NCBI GenBank assembly: GCA_964555295.1
Contig: CAZKRL010000011.1
Coordinates: 12,206-76,205 of the forward strand
Source of the DNA: CAZKRL01 sp964555295
GTDB taxonomy: Bacteria > Bacteroidota > Bacteroidia > Flavobacteriales_D > Sanyastnellaceae
Length of the DNA: 64,000 nucleotides
Reading direction: 5' to 3'
Below are positions 27,063 through 36,018 of this stretch, piece by piece. Each line of letters opens with the position of its first letter. The stretch's first letter is position 1. Both the position numbers and the translations under genes were made by a program. The notes beneath the pieces were generated by a model, which worked only from the letters and a program-made list of their open reading frames with translations, did no database searches and was not told where the DNA came from.

Positions 27063-27401
27063 TCAATCATTTCTGCTTAAGTCTGAATAAAGTCTGCGAA
27101 ACTGAACTTTCTGAATGCACCGATCAACTGCTGCCTTAGCAACTGCGGTGAGTCGCTCATCCACCGATACACTTTGGGTCATTTGCCTGATTTTCTGTTC
27201 TGGAATATCGAGGCGGTAGAGTGCAGCAGTGAGCTCTTGACCGCCCGAACGGAGCAATTTTCCGATGACCCATGTGGCCAGCTGCATCAGATCGTCCTGT
27301 TGTGTAACGCGCTCTATAGCTTCATAATGAACTTCCTGGCCACAATCTTTGAGGAGTTGTATTGCTGCCAAATGCCAAATAGAATGAACTTCAGAATTCA
27401 T
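27063..27401 (-). CDS. Small protein of unknown function upstream of sucA
   Basis: 112 residues, soluble and helical with no signal peptide. The sequence is amphipathic throughout (HLAAIQLLKDCG, LMQLATWVIGKLLRSGG, RLTAVAKAAVDRCIQKV). No family recognised. Codon pattern and composition look like the neighbours, and the reading frame is open with an ATG start, so it is probably real. It lies 56 bases upstream of sucA and is divergent from the TonB receptor. Confidence 0.55.
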   Translation of the reverse strand: MNSEVHSIWHLAAIQLLKDCGQEVHYEAIERVTQQDDLMQLATWVIGKLLRSGGQELTAALYRLDIPEQKIRQMTQSVSVDERLTAVAKAAVDRCIQKVQFRRLYSDLSRND

Positions 27402-27446
27402 TAGAGCAAATTACTTTCAATGCTAAGTTTTTTGGATGGCAAAGAG

Positions 27447-27454
27447 TATTTTCG
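27447..27454 (+). promoter_or_regulatory. -7 promoter element of the TonB-dependent receptor
   Basis: TATTTTCG followed by CCC, 9 bases before the ATG at 27464. The predicted leader would be only a few bases. Confidence 0.45.
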
Positions 27455-27463
27455 CCCACTATT

Positions 27464-29803
27464 ATGAGGAAGAAATATTTCTTACTAAAAAGAATACTTT
27501 GTGTATTGACAGCAATACTCGGATGGAATGCTTTCATTTTGGCTCAAGGAACCATTCGGGGCTTTGTGAAAGATAAAGAAACAGGAGAACCCATGATTTT
27601 TATTCTGGTCGGTCTCGAGGGCACAACTATCGGATCAACCACTGATGAGAATGGATTTTACTCACTCACGAAAATTCCTTCAGGCACATACAACCTTATC
27701 ATCAATCAGATAGGTTTCAAAGAGGTGAAGGAATCAATTGTAATTTCAGGCGACAAGGTGGTGGCCAAAAACTATCTGCTGGAGAAGAATGAATTGTTTT
27801 TGAATGAAGTAGAAATTTCTGAGGAGAAGAGTTCGCAGCGCAACAACGTAAACATTTCGGTTGAGTCAATTCGTAGTAAAGACATCAAAAGAATCCCCAG
27901 CATCGGCGGAACCCCGGATTTGGCGCAGGCACTGACTACCTTGCCGGGTTTTGTTACCACCGGTGATCAGGGTGGTCAGATCTACGTTCGGGGAGGCGCT
28001 CCCGTGCAAAATAAAATGTTGCTCGATGGCATGATTATTTACAATGCCTTTCACTCCATCGGTTTTATGTCAGTTTTTGACACGGATATTATAGCGAATG
28101 CAGATATCTACACTGGAGGTTTCAGCGCTCAATATGGCGGAAGAATTTCTTCCATTATGGATATTACCACCCGCGATGGTAACAAGCGTGAAATGGATGG
28201 ACACGTCGGTATAAGTCCTATTGGAGCCAAAGTGCAGGTGGAGGGTCCGTTCAGAAAATTGCGGGAGAATGGCAGCGGTATTTCCTACGTTTTCTCTGCC
28301 AAGAATTCTTACCTCGATCAGAGTTCTAAGTTGTTGTACAAAAACATCAATGAGGGTGAAGGACTTCCGTTCAATTATTTGGACTTATACGGTAAATGCT
28401 CATTTGGCGGCTCCAATGGATCGAAGTTCAATGTCTTCGGCTTTCATTTCGAAGACGGCGTAAACAGTTTCAGAAAGCTTGCCTCATTGAATTGGAAGAA
28501 TACCGGAGGTGGTGGAAACTTCGTAGTTGTGCCCTCCAATTCTGCAGTTTTGATCAGCGGTAATTTCGCCAAGAGCAACTATGAGATCGTGATGCGAGAG
28601 GAGAACAATCCAGATCGTATCAGCAAAATCAATTCGTTCAATTTCGGTCTTGATTTCAAATACAACATTGAGAAGGATGTGCTGCGCTATGGAATTGAAG
28701 TTATCGGTTTCTCTACAGATTACAAGACTTTTGCACTGCTTGATAATACTTCGATTGTACAATACCAACAGAATACTACTGAACTCAATTCATTTGTTGA
28801 CTATAAGGTCAACAGAGGTAAATGGGTAATTGAGCCCAGCGTGCGCTTTCAATATTATGGCACGCTCGGCGTCTTTTCACCAGAGCCAAGGTTGGGTTTG
28901 AAGTTCAAGGCAACGAACCGCTTGCGATTGAAAGCTGCCGGCGGATATTATACCCAGAATCTGATGGCAACGAATAGCGACAGAGACGTAGTGAATTTGT
29001 TTTACGGGTTTCTTGCAGGTCCAGAAGATCTGCAGTCTGAATTCGTAAACGAAAATGGCGAGGAGCAGGAGATCAAAAATGTACTTCAGGCTGCCCGTCA
29101 TGCAGTGGCCGGATTCGAGTTCGATCTGACCGAGCGCCTCAATTTCAATGTGGAAGCTTATTACAAGGAGTTCTCTCAACTCACCAATGTGAATCGGAAT
29201 AAACTTTTCCCCGCAGATGAAACCGATAAGCCCGAGGAGTTGAGAAATGATTTCGTTATTGAAGCCGGTCCGGCATACGGCACAGATTTCGTAATGAAGT
29301 ACGAGGACAAACGGCTCTATATGAATGTGGTTTACTCCATCGCGAAAGTGAAGCGATGGGATGGGTATGCCTATTACGCTCCAGTTTTCGACCGCAGACA
29401 CAATCTCAATCTTATGGCTACCTACCTTCTCGGTAAAAACAAGGATTTTGAAATCAGCGCCCGTTGGAATTTGGGCAGTGGATTGCCATTTACACAAACC
29501 CAAGGATTTTATGCCGGCCAAAATGCTACCGGTGGAGTGAATTTAGACTACCTGTCAAACAACCCTCAATTCCTCACTGTGCAATACGCCTCGCTCAATG
29601 GTGGCAGGCTTCCTTATTATCACAGATTGGACGTGAGCATAAAAAAGAGTTTCAAGTTATCAGAGAAGACAGCTTTAGAGGTTAGCGCCGGAGCAACAAA
29701 TATGTACAATCGGGCCAATGTGTTTTACATCGACCGTATTACCGGCCAACGCATTGATCAATTGCCGTTCTTACCAACGCTTGGAGTTGATTTTTCTTTC
29801 TGA
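27464..29803 (+). CDS. TonB-dependent outer-membrane receptor
   Basis: 779 residues. Signal peptide to about residue 27. A carboxypeptidase-regulatory-like domain (about 28-110: GTIRGFVKDKETGEPM, TTDENGFYSLTKIPSGTY) precedes a plug domain (about 125-235: LAQALTTLPGFVTTG, IYVRGGAPVQNKMLLDGM, GGFSAQYGGRISSIMDI). A 22-strand-type barrel follows and ends in the aromatic GVDFSF. Imports an unknown ligand with TonB-ExbBD. No susD gene is adjacent, so this is not a SusCD pair; the short barrel fits the smaller 'TonB-dependent receptor plug' class. The stop abuts the convergent lipoprotein stop. Confidence 0.9.
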   Translation: MRKKYFLLKRILCVLTAILGWNAFILAQGTIRGFVKDKETGEPMIFILVGLEGTTIGSTTDENGFYSLTKIPSGTYNLIINQIGFKEVKESIVISGDKVVAKNYLLEKNELFLNEVEISEEKSSQRNNVNISVESIRSKDIKRIPSIGGTPDLAQALTTLPGFVTTGDQGGQIYVRGGAPVQNKMLLDGMIIYNAFHSIGFMSVFDTDIIANADIYTGGFSAQYGGRISSIMDITTRDGNKREMDGHVGISPIGAKVQVEGPFRKLRENGSGISYVFSAKNSYLDQSSKLLYKNINEGEGLPFNYLDLYGKCSFGGSNGSKFNVFGFHFEDGVNSFRKLASLNWKNTGGGGNFVVVPSNSAVLISGNFAKSNYEIVMREENNPDRISKINSFNFGLDFKYNIEKDVLRYGIEVIGFSTDYKTFALLDNTSIVQYQQNTTELNSFVDYKVNRGKWVIEPSVRFQYYGTLGVFSPEPRLGLKFKATNRLRLKAAGGYYTQNLMATNSDRDVVNLFYGFLAGPEDLQSEFVNENGEEQEIKNVLQAARHAVAGFEFDLTERLNFNVEAYYKEFSQLTNVNRNKLFPADETDKPEELRNDFVIEAGPAYGTDFVMKYEDKRLYMNVVYSIAKVKRWDGYAYYAPVFDRRHNLNLMATYLLGKNKDFEISARWNLGSGLPFTQTQGFYAGQNATGGVNLDYLSNNPQFLTVQYASLNGGRLPYYHRLDVSIKKSFKLSEKTALEVSAGATNMYNRANVFYIDRITGQRIDQLPFLPTLGVDFSF

Positions 29804-29811
29804 TCAGAAAG
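29796..29811. other. 16-bp perfect palindrome at convergent stop codons
   Basis: CTTTCTGATCAGAAAG is centred exactly at 29803/29804. The TGA of the receptor and the TGA of the facing lipoprotein are its two central triplets. A stem of 8 bp with no loop is a weak bidirectional terminator at best. Confidence 0.4.
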
Positions 29812-30313
29812 GAACTGTAGTTATAATTCCATTGGCCACGATGACCTCCTGAGCGGAGAATAAATTTTTCAAGGTGGCACTGAATGTTCCGGAGAATTTA
29901 CCGCTCTGAACGCTGGTGATTTCAATTACTCCTTGCGGACTGTTGCCGCCGTCATAAACGACAGAATCTTTCTCCAGCGAAATCAAATAATGATCAAAGT
30001 CTACTGGGAATTGCCCGACTTGTATAGCTGCCATTTCTAACGTGAGTTTCTTTCCTTGGTGGTTAGCAGTTAGCTTGTATCGATTCAGCAACGTGTCGAA
30101 AGCGATGGAGATATCGGCACTCAGGGCTTGAAAATCCTGACCATCCACAGTGGCTGTTATTACTGCCGTCGGAGTCGCGTTGATGAAATCACTGTCGTTC
30201 TTCCCTTTATCTTTTTTACATCCCAACAAATTCAAACAACCAACGAAAAGAAAAAACAAAACCACATTTGTTTCATTATGAAACGATTTTACAGGGGAGA
30301 GACTTATTGTCAT
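29804..30313 (-). CDS. Small predicted lipoprotein, DUF6252-like
   Basis: 169 residues as drawn. A hydrophobic stretch ends in a lipobox LLGC (C32) followed by KKDKGKND, typical of Bacteroidota surface or periplasmic lipoproteins. The N-terminal 15 residues are unusual, so a start further in is possible. The mature part (VITATVDGQDFQAL, GVIEITSV, GKFSGTFSATLKN) resembles the DUF6252 group of small beta-rich lipoproteins of unknown function. It ends exactly at the receptor stop, converging. Confidence 0.6.
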   Translation of the reverse strand: MTISLSPVKSFHNETNVVLFFLFVGCLNLLGCKKDKGKNDSDFINATPTAVITATVDGQDFQALSADISIAFDTLLNRYKLTANHQGKKLTLEMAAIQVGQFPVDFDHYLISLEKDSVVYDGGNSPQGVIEITSVQSGKFSGTFSATLKNLFSAQEVIVANGIITTVPF

Positions 30314-30388
30314 TGTCTAAGATTTATTGCAAAGTAACATGCCACAGAGATGGATCCATATTAAAAAGCCAACCTTACAGCAATGCAT

Positions 30389-31597
30389 TCATTCAGCATA
30401 TATCAAATATTTCTTTCGCACATTCATATACATCTCCGTCTCTTTCTGCCAACTTTCCCTGATTGCATTCTCTGGCATACCACGAGTGATTTGATTCCGC
30501 AATTCACTGGAACCCGCGAGCTTATCGAAGAAATCGGCATGACTGAAAAACTTGTTCTTTTCCGGATAAATCCGAAACATTCTTATAAGCCAATTCAATT
30601 TGAATGTGCAGCGATCTTCAGTGCCGAAGTCATATTTAGAAAGGTCAATACCACCGCATTTTCGACCTTCATGTGGTGGATTTTCGGCTACACCTGCGCG
30701 ATCTTCAGGCGTGAAAAAGATCTCTGATTCAGGATTGCCCGGAAAGCCAATCCACTCAAACGGATGGTCAGTACCGCGCCCTAAGCTAATGTCAGTTCCT
30801 TCAAATAGACACAGTGATGGATAGAGGTAAATAGATTGCATGGTCTGAAGATTGGGCGAGGGAGGAATCGGTAAAACGTATTCATCACTATGCTTCCATT
30901 CTTTGCATGGAATAACTGTTAGATCAAGATCTGCGGCCTTATTTATCCATCCCTCGCCTTTGATCATTTTTGCAAGTTCTCCAATGGTGAGTCCGTGAAC
31001 TACGGGTATTGGATGCATGCCGACAAAAGACTGAAACTTCGTATCAAGAATAGGTCCATCGACGCAGCCTCCCAAGGGATTGGGCCGATCTAATACTATT
31101 ACCTTAATTTTATTTTCAGCCGCCGCCTCAAGCACATAGTGCATTGTAGATATGTAAGTATAAAATCGCACCCCTACATCTTGAATATCAAACAACAAGA
31201 CATCAATTCCCTTCAGCGACTCTGACGACGGCTTTTTATTCTTGCCGTAAAGCGAGAAAACATTCAATCCTGTTGCAGAATCTTTACCTCCCTTTACATC
31301 CATTCCATGGGCTACATCACCGCGAAAACCATGCTCCGGAGCAAAGACACAAGTGATATTAACTCCCGCTCTTAAAAGTGTATCCACCAGATGAGCATCT
31401 TTTACCATCGATGTATGGTTCGCGATTATACCCACCTTCTTGCTTTTGAGAAGAGTTAAGTAATCATCCATTCGTTCGGCGCCTGTCATCATAGAAACTG
31501 TATGCCTCTCATGCTCATTACAACTCCATTGTGTTGTTTGCAGGAGCACACTCGAAACCATCACTAATATCATCTTAAACATGCAACGAATATGCAT
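30389..31597 (-). CDS. DUF1343 / NamZ-like exo-N-acetylmuramidase
   Basis: 402 residues. Hydrophobic N-terminus with a cysteine at about 26, so a lipoprotein or secreted form; several close ATGs leave the exact start open. DUF1343 motifs: GIIANHTS, FAPEHGFRGD, VLLFDIQDVGVRFYTYISTMHY, VLDRPNPLGG, and SLGRGTDHPFEWIGFP. The characterised members (NamZ, glycoside hydrolase family GH171) remove terminal N-acetylmuramic acid from peptidoglycan fragments. Here probably used for cell-wall recycling or for degrading foreign wall. Substrate inferred from family only. Confidence 0.85.
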   Translation of the reverse strand: MHIRCMFKMILVMVSSVLLQTTQWSCNEHERHTVSMMTGAERMDDYLTLLKSKKVGIIANHTSMVKDAHLVDTLLRAGVNITCVFAPEHGFRGDVAHGMDVKGGKDSATGLNVFSLYGKNKKPSSESLKGIDVLLFDIQDVGVRFYTYISTMHYVLEAAAENKIKVIVLDRPNPLGGCVDGPILDTKFQSFVGMHPIPVVHGLTIGELAKMIKGEGWINKAADLDLTVIPCKEWKHSDEYVLPIPPSPNLQTMQSIYLYPSLCLFEGTDISLGRGTDHPFEWIGFPGNPESEIFFTPEDRAGVAENPPHEGRKCGGIDLSKYDFGTEDRCTFKLNWLIRMFRIYPEKNKFFSHADFFDKLAGSSELRNQITRGMPENAIRESWQKETEMYMNVRKKYLIYAE

Positions 31598-31631
31598 TGA
31601 ACTATCTCCATTAAATCATTTGTGTTAAAGT

Positions 31632-31639
31632 TACCTTTG
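31632..31639 (+). promoter_or_regulatory. -7 promoter element of the FtsX/LolCE-type permease
   Basis: TACCTTTG is an exact TAnnTTTG match, 10 bases before the GTG start at 31650. It lies in the 52-base gap between divergent genes. Confidence 0.5.
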
Positions 31640-31649
31640 ACACCCCATT

Positions 31650-33140
31650 GTGAAAATATCTCAGTTCATATCACGCAGATGGTCTGCAAAATCTAATCGA
31701 GAAATTTCCGGACCCATTATATCTATCGCGCAGTGGGGTATAGCCATTGGCGTTAGTGTAATGATTGTTAGCTTGTCTGTAGTTTTGGGGTTTCAGGAGG
31801 CGATAAAAGAAAAAATCATTGGATTTGGCGCCCACTTTCACATAAATGGTATTGAGCAAGGCGATTCCAAAGGCACATTACGCCTCAAGGTCGACGAAAA
31901 CCTATTCGCGAAATTATCTGCCTTGCCAGAGGTTAAGAAGGTACAATTATATGCCACGTCACCCGGAATTATCGAATCTCGTGGCACCATGCAAGGCGCA
32001 TTAATAAAGGGAGTAGATGAACAGTTTGATACTTCTTTCATTGGATCTCATCTTGTGTTAGGAAGATGGCTCAACCGATTTGATCCCGATTCAGCGCAAA
32101 TCGTTTTGTCATCAAACATGGCATCAAGATTAGCGATTACAGTAGGCGAAAAAATTTCTATTTATGTTTTCCAAGACAGTGAGGACCCAAGACAAAGAAA
32201 CTTTACAGTTTGCGGCATCTATAACACAGGTCTGGAGCAAATGGATGAGCAGCTGGTATACATCGCTCTGCCACAGTTAACTCGAATTTCTGGATGGGGC
32301 CTGAGAAGTGAAATATGGGTAGACAGTATCGCTCCCAACAAGCGGGTTTTGGAGGGTCGAATCTTTGGTGGCTTCGGCAATAAAAACTGGAAATGGTCAC
32401 CAATGGAATGGACAGGGGAGGGGCCACATACTTTGGTTTTAGCAGGAGATACAGTAATTCAATTTATTGCATCGGATGAATCCGATTCCTTTCCGGATAC
32501 ATCTTGGGTAACTTTTAAAAAGCAAGGTGAGGCATTTGAAATTAAATCCCGGTCCTCTGAAAGTGAATCATCATATACCGGTGGCTACGAAATTCTTATT
32601 CATGACTTTGATGATTTGTGGATTGCCGATGATAAAATTTTCGAACTCACAACGAGTTCATTTCTGCAAACTCAAAGAATTACAGATCGCATTCCAGAAT
32701 TATTTTCTTGGCTCGAAATGCTAGATATCAACGTAATCATAATCGTAATAATGATGATTGTGATTTCTATTGTAAACATGACATCAGCAATTCTCATCAT
32801 CATTCTTGAACGCCAGAATTTCGTTGGCGTTCTCAAGACTCTTGGAATGCCAGAGTCTACTTTGAAGAGCATTTTCATTCTACATTCAACGAGAATTATT
32901 ACACGAGGCATCATCATCGGGAATTTGATAGGTTTGTCTTTGGTAATACTTCAGTATTACACCCGTTGTATCACATTGGATGCGAACCAATATTATTTGG
33001 ATTACGTTCCCGTAAAAATTTCGGGCTTTTACATTCTTATTTTGAATGGTTTATCTGCGGCGGTTTGTATTTGCAGTATGATGCTACCCACTATGTATGT
33101 TTCGAAACTCAGGCCATCCGACGCTTTAAGGTCTCACTAA
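31650..33140 (+). CDS. FtsX/LolC-E-type ABC permease with a periplasmic insertion
   Basis: 496 residues from a GTG. First membrane segment at about 23-47, then a MacB-like periplasmic domain, then three membrane segments (about 358-387, 405-440, 455-480). The pattern fits LolC/LolE (COG4591): IAIGVSVMIVSLSVVLGFQ and LERQNFVGVLKTLGMP. Members are usually about 400 residues. The excess is a block at about 226-312, between ISGWGLRSEIWV and the conserved GYEILIHDFDD strand. No ATPase gene is adjacent. A role in lipoprotein release or envelope transport is inferred. Confidence 0.82.
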   Translation: MKISQFISRRWSAKSNREISGPIISIAQWGIAIGVSVMIVSLSVVLGFQEAIKEKIIGFGAHFHINGIEQGDSKGTLRLKVDENLFAKLSALPEVKKVQLYATSPGIIESRGTMQGALIKGVDEQFDTSFIGSHLVLGRWLNRFDPDSAQIVLSSNMASRLAITVGEKISIYVFQDSEDPRQRNFTVCGIYNTGLEQMDEQLVYIALPQLTRISGWGLRSEIWVDSIAPNKRVLEGRIFGGFGNKNWKWSPMEWTGEGPHTLVLAGDTVIQFIASDESDSFPDTSWVTFKKQGEAFEIKSRSSESESSYTGGYEILIHDFDDLWIADDKIFELTTSSFLQTQRITDRIPELFSWLEMLDINVIIIVIMMIVISIVNMTSAILIIILERQNFVGVLKTLGMPESTLKSIFILHSTRIITRGIIIGNLIGLSLVILQYYTRCITLDANQYYLDYVPVKISGFYILILNGLSAAVCICSMMLPTMYVSKLRPSDALRSH

Positions 33141-33218
33141 TTTCAATTCGAAAATTATACTTTACGGCATCACCATCTATCTATCATATAGCAATCGATA
33201 TACCTTTATGCCGGCAAT

Positions 33219-34580
33219 ATGAAATACTATAACAACATTCTTGAGACCATTGGCAACACACCATTGGTCAAATTGAATCGCATAACAGCCAATATTCCGG
33301 CGCTTGTGCTTGCGAAAATCGAGTCGGTAAATCCAGGCAACAGCATCAAAGATCGAATGGCACTCAAAATGATTGAAGATGCCGAGAAAGATGGTCGACT
33401 CAAGCCCGGCAGCACCATCATCGAAGGCACCAGCGGTAATACCGGAATGGGTCTTGCTATTGCCTCTGTTATCAAAGGATACAAGTGCATTTTCACTTCA
33501 ACAGATAAACAAAGCAAGGAAAAATTTGACGCCTTACGTGCCTTCGGTGCCGAAGTAATTGTTTGTCCCACCAATGTTGATCCCGAAGATGAAAGGTCGT
33601 ATTACAGCGTATCGTCACGCCTGGTCAAGGAAGTCCCGAATTCGTGGAAAGCAAACCAATACGATAATCCGAGCAATGCCCGAGCTCATTATGAAACAAC
33701 TGGTCCTGAAATCTGGGAACAAACCGAGGGAAAAATCACCCACCTCGTTGTCGGTGTTGGTACCGGTGGAACCATTTGCGGTGTTGCGAAATTCCTGAAA
33801 GAAAAAAACCCGAAAATTCAAATCTTGGGCATTGACACGTACGGATCGGTGTTCAAGAAATACAAGGAAACCGGCATCTTTGACAAGAACGAAATTTATC
33901 CCTACATCACTGAGGGAATTGGCGAAGACTTCTTACCAGAGAATGTAAATATGGACCTGATTGATCACTTTGAGAAAGTGACTGACAAGGACGCTGCGGT
34001 AATGACTCGCCGAATTGCCCGTGAGGAAGGGATATTTGCCGGAAACAGCGCAGGAAGTGCAATGGCCGGATTACTGCAGATGAAGAATCGCTTCAGTGAA
34101 GGGGATGTAGTTGTAGTTATTTTTCATGATCATGGCACACGATATCTGGGTAAAATGTACAATGACGAATGGATGAGAGATCGTGGATTTTTGCGCGATG
34201 AAACCAAAACAGCTGCAGATCTCATTGCCCGTCATGGTAACAAACCATTGGTAACCATTGGTAGCGGTGAACTCGTAAGTCATGCTATTGATAAGATGCG
34301 AAAATTCTCGATATCACAATTACCGGTGCTTCATGATGGGGAGATTATTGGTTTTGTAGATGAAACTCAACTTTATCAGAAAATAGTGTCCGATACGTCG
34401 GCTATGTCGCTCATGATTCATGAATGTATCAATGGAAAACTTCCTACCGTTGAAGAAGATACAGTGCTTGAAAATATCTCGGTACTGATTAACAAAGAAA
34501 CTCCGGCAGTTTTAGTAAGAATGAAATCCGGCAAACATCATATCATCACGAAAGATGACATCATTCATGCACTGGCGTGA
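33219..34580 (+). CDS. Cystathionine beta-synthase-type PLP enzyme with CBS pair
   Basis: 453 residues. The N-terminal fold-type II PLP domain (about 1-325) has K44 in NPGNSIKDRMA as the Schiff-base lysine, the GTSGNTGMG substrate loop, and GVGTGGTICG for phosphate binding. Two CBS motifs follow (about 345-453) as in cystathionine beta-synthase. It condenses serine (or O-acetylserine) with homocysteine or sulfide; which one is not readable. It lies 78 bases after the permease with no clear promoter, and a structured gap follows. Confidence 0.88.
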   Translation: MKYYNNILETIGNTPLVKLNRITANIPALVLAKIESVNPGNSIKDRMALKMIEDAEKDGRLKPGSTIIEGTSGNTGMGLAIASVIKGYKCIFTSTDKQSKEKFDALRAFGAEVIVCPTNVDPEDERSYYSVSSRLVKEVPNSWKANQYDNPSNARAHYETTGPEIWEQTEGKITHLVVGVGTGGTICGVAKFLKEKNPKIQILGIDTYGSVFKKYKETGIFDKNEIYPYITEGIGEDFLPENVNMDLIDHFEKVTDKDAAVMTRRIAREEGIFAGNSAGSAMAGLLQMKNRFSEGDVVVVIFHDHGTRYLGKMYNDEWMRDRGFLRDETKTAADLIARHGNKPLVTIGSGELVSHAIDKMRKFSISQLPVLHDGEIIGFVDETQLYQKIVSDTSAMSLMIHECINGKLPTVEEDTVLENISVLINKETPAVLVRMKSGKHHIITKDDIIHALA

Positions 34581-34640
34581 TCATTGATAAATTAAATCCA
34601 TTCAGCCGAGTTGTTGTCTTGTTATCCAATTCTAGTATTT

Positions 34641-34740
34641 TATCTCACTCAGAGATATAGTGGAGTAGGATAGTAGGATTGCAGAAACGCACCGGTGAGA
34701 TAACATGAACCGGCTCATTCCATAATCCTACCATCCATAA
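34641..34740. repeat. Inverted and direct repeats downstream of the CBS gene
   Basis: Within the 231-base gap: a hairpin TATCTC-ACTCA-GAGATA (34641-34657), two abutting copies of AGTAGGAT (34664-34679), and an inverted repeat GTAGGATT (34673-34680) with AATCCTAC (34724-34731) enclosing CCGGT/ACCGG (34692-34696, 34709-34713). No gene is visible. It may act as a terminator or be a degenerate repeat unit. Confidence 0.45.
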
Positions 34741-34811
34741 CCCCTGTTTCACTGTCGTAGATATGTATTTTATTTAAGGCCCATTACAATGTATTATTGA
34801 AAAAAAATTCT

Positions 34812-35927
34812 ATGAACGCGATACCAAACATCAGTAAATATTTAATTCTTATTACTCCATTCGTTACAAACTTCATAACCTTGAGAGGCCAATACTATAA
34901 TGGCACCTACGTAAATTCCATGAATCAAGAATTGGTTATTTCCAATTGTGTTCGCGGAAAATCATTCGAGTATGTTGTTAGCTGGGGATTTGAATCCGAA
35001 GGGTGGGAGCAAAACCCTGAAGGAGTAAGTTGCTTTATCGATGGAGCAGGCGTAGCTATCATAAATGGCAATGAAGCAAGAGATAGGGAATATGACGAGA
35101 GTCAAACTGAATCGCCCAATTTTACATTTTCCTTGAAAACCAATGAAATTTGTGTAAGCACATCATCAGATTACGTCTTAAATAATATGCCGATGAATTG
35201 CGTGAAATTCGGCGATTTCGGCGGCGATGAATTAACATGCTTCAGCAAGGTGTCTGGTGATGGCTCCATTTTGATTAAAGCGGAAAGTAGCTCTGATAGC
35301 AAATATGTTGAGTGGGGAAAGAAGCCTTCCACAGCGGGAACTATCGAGGGGCCTCCAGACCCATGGACTTGGTCGCATAATATGTGTGACGGACTTTGTG
35401 GAATGAATTTATCGGCTTCCTCAACACTATCCCCTCAGGGTAAATTCAATTATGAGCCAAGTAATATTTGTGATGACAATCCTACAACTGCGTGGGTAGA
35501 AGGCTCAGAGGACTATGGCATTGGTGAGTATTTTCAAGTAGACGGTTACGTAATGGGTGATGGAACGATCTATATCCTTAATGGTTATCAATCGTCAAGA
35601 ACCAGCTGGGAAAACAATAGCCGTGTAAAAAAGCTGAAGATATCATATGACGGAATCCACATTTGTAATGTAGAACTGTCAGATAAAATGGGAGTACAAT
35701 TTTTCAAATTACCTGAAGCAGCGATGCAAATGATGATGGGGGAGGAGATAACCGTTCAATCCTTGTCTCAACTTCCGGATGGTGTCATACATAAAACCGA
35801 CGTAAGCGGAAAAATCACCTATTCTCTAGAATCAGGCGGTAAGCTCAGATTCACCATTATGGAAGTATATCCTGGACTCAAATGGAAAGACACCGCCATC
35901 AGTGGTATTTTCAGCTGCGGCGGATAA
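34812..35927 (+). CDS. Secreted protein with C-terminal NADase-type glycan-binding domain
   Basis: 371 residues from the ATG at 34812 (a TTG at 34797 would add five). Signal peptide to about residue 27 (LILITPFVTNFITLRGQ). The C-terminal half (about 205-371) has SASSTLSPQGKFNYEPSN, DDNPTTAWVEG, GIGEYFQVD and IYILNGYQSS, the pattern of NADase-type glycan-binding (discoidin-like) domains. The N-terminal half (about 28-180; NGTYVNSMNQELVISNC, NFTFSLKTNEICVS) is a beta-rich, cysteine-containing domain that I do not recognise. No T9SS sorting domain is present, so it probably stays periplasmic or leaves by another route. Confidence 0.7.
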   Translation: MNAIPNISKYLILITPFVTNFITLRGQYYNGTYVNSMNQELVISNCVRGKSFEYVVSWGFESEGWEQNPEGVSCFIDGAGVAIINGNEARDREYDESQTESPNFTFSLKTNEICVSTSSDYVLNNMPMNCVKFGDFGGDELTCFSKVSGDGSILIKAESSSDSKYVEWGKKPSTAGTIEGPPDPWTWSHNMCDGLCGMNLSASSTLSPQGKFNYEPSNICDDNPTTAWVEGSEDYGIGEYFQVDGYVMGDGTIYILNGYQSSRTSWENNSRVKKLKISYDGIHICNVELSDKMGVQFFKLPEAAMQMMMGEEITVQSLSQLPDGVIHKTDVSGKITYSLESGGKLRFTIMEVYPGLKWKDTAISGIFSCGG

Positions 35928-35957
35928 TAGGTCCTCGACAAAGGATAATTTTATCTT

Positions 35958-35988
35958 ATGACAATTGCTTTGAAGTAGCAATTATCAT
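35958..35988 (-). terminator. Terminator-like hairpin between convergent genes
   Basis: A 12-bp inverted repeat with a 7-base loop (stems 35958-35969 and 35977-35988). On the minus strand it pairs fully with one G-U, and on the plus strand there is one C-A mismatch. It lies 30 bases after the plus-strand stop and 30 bases after the stop of the facing small gene. There is no T run, so termination would be modest. Confidence 0.45.
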
Positions 35989-36018
35989 CACCAAAGTCGG
36001 ACAGACTGAGCCAAAAGG

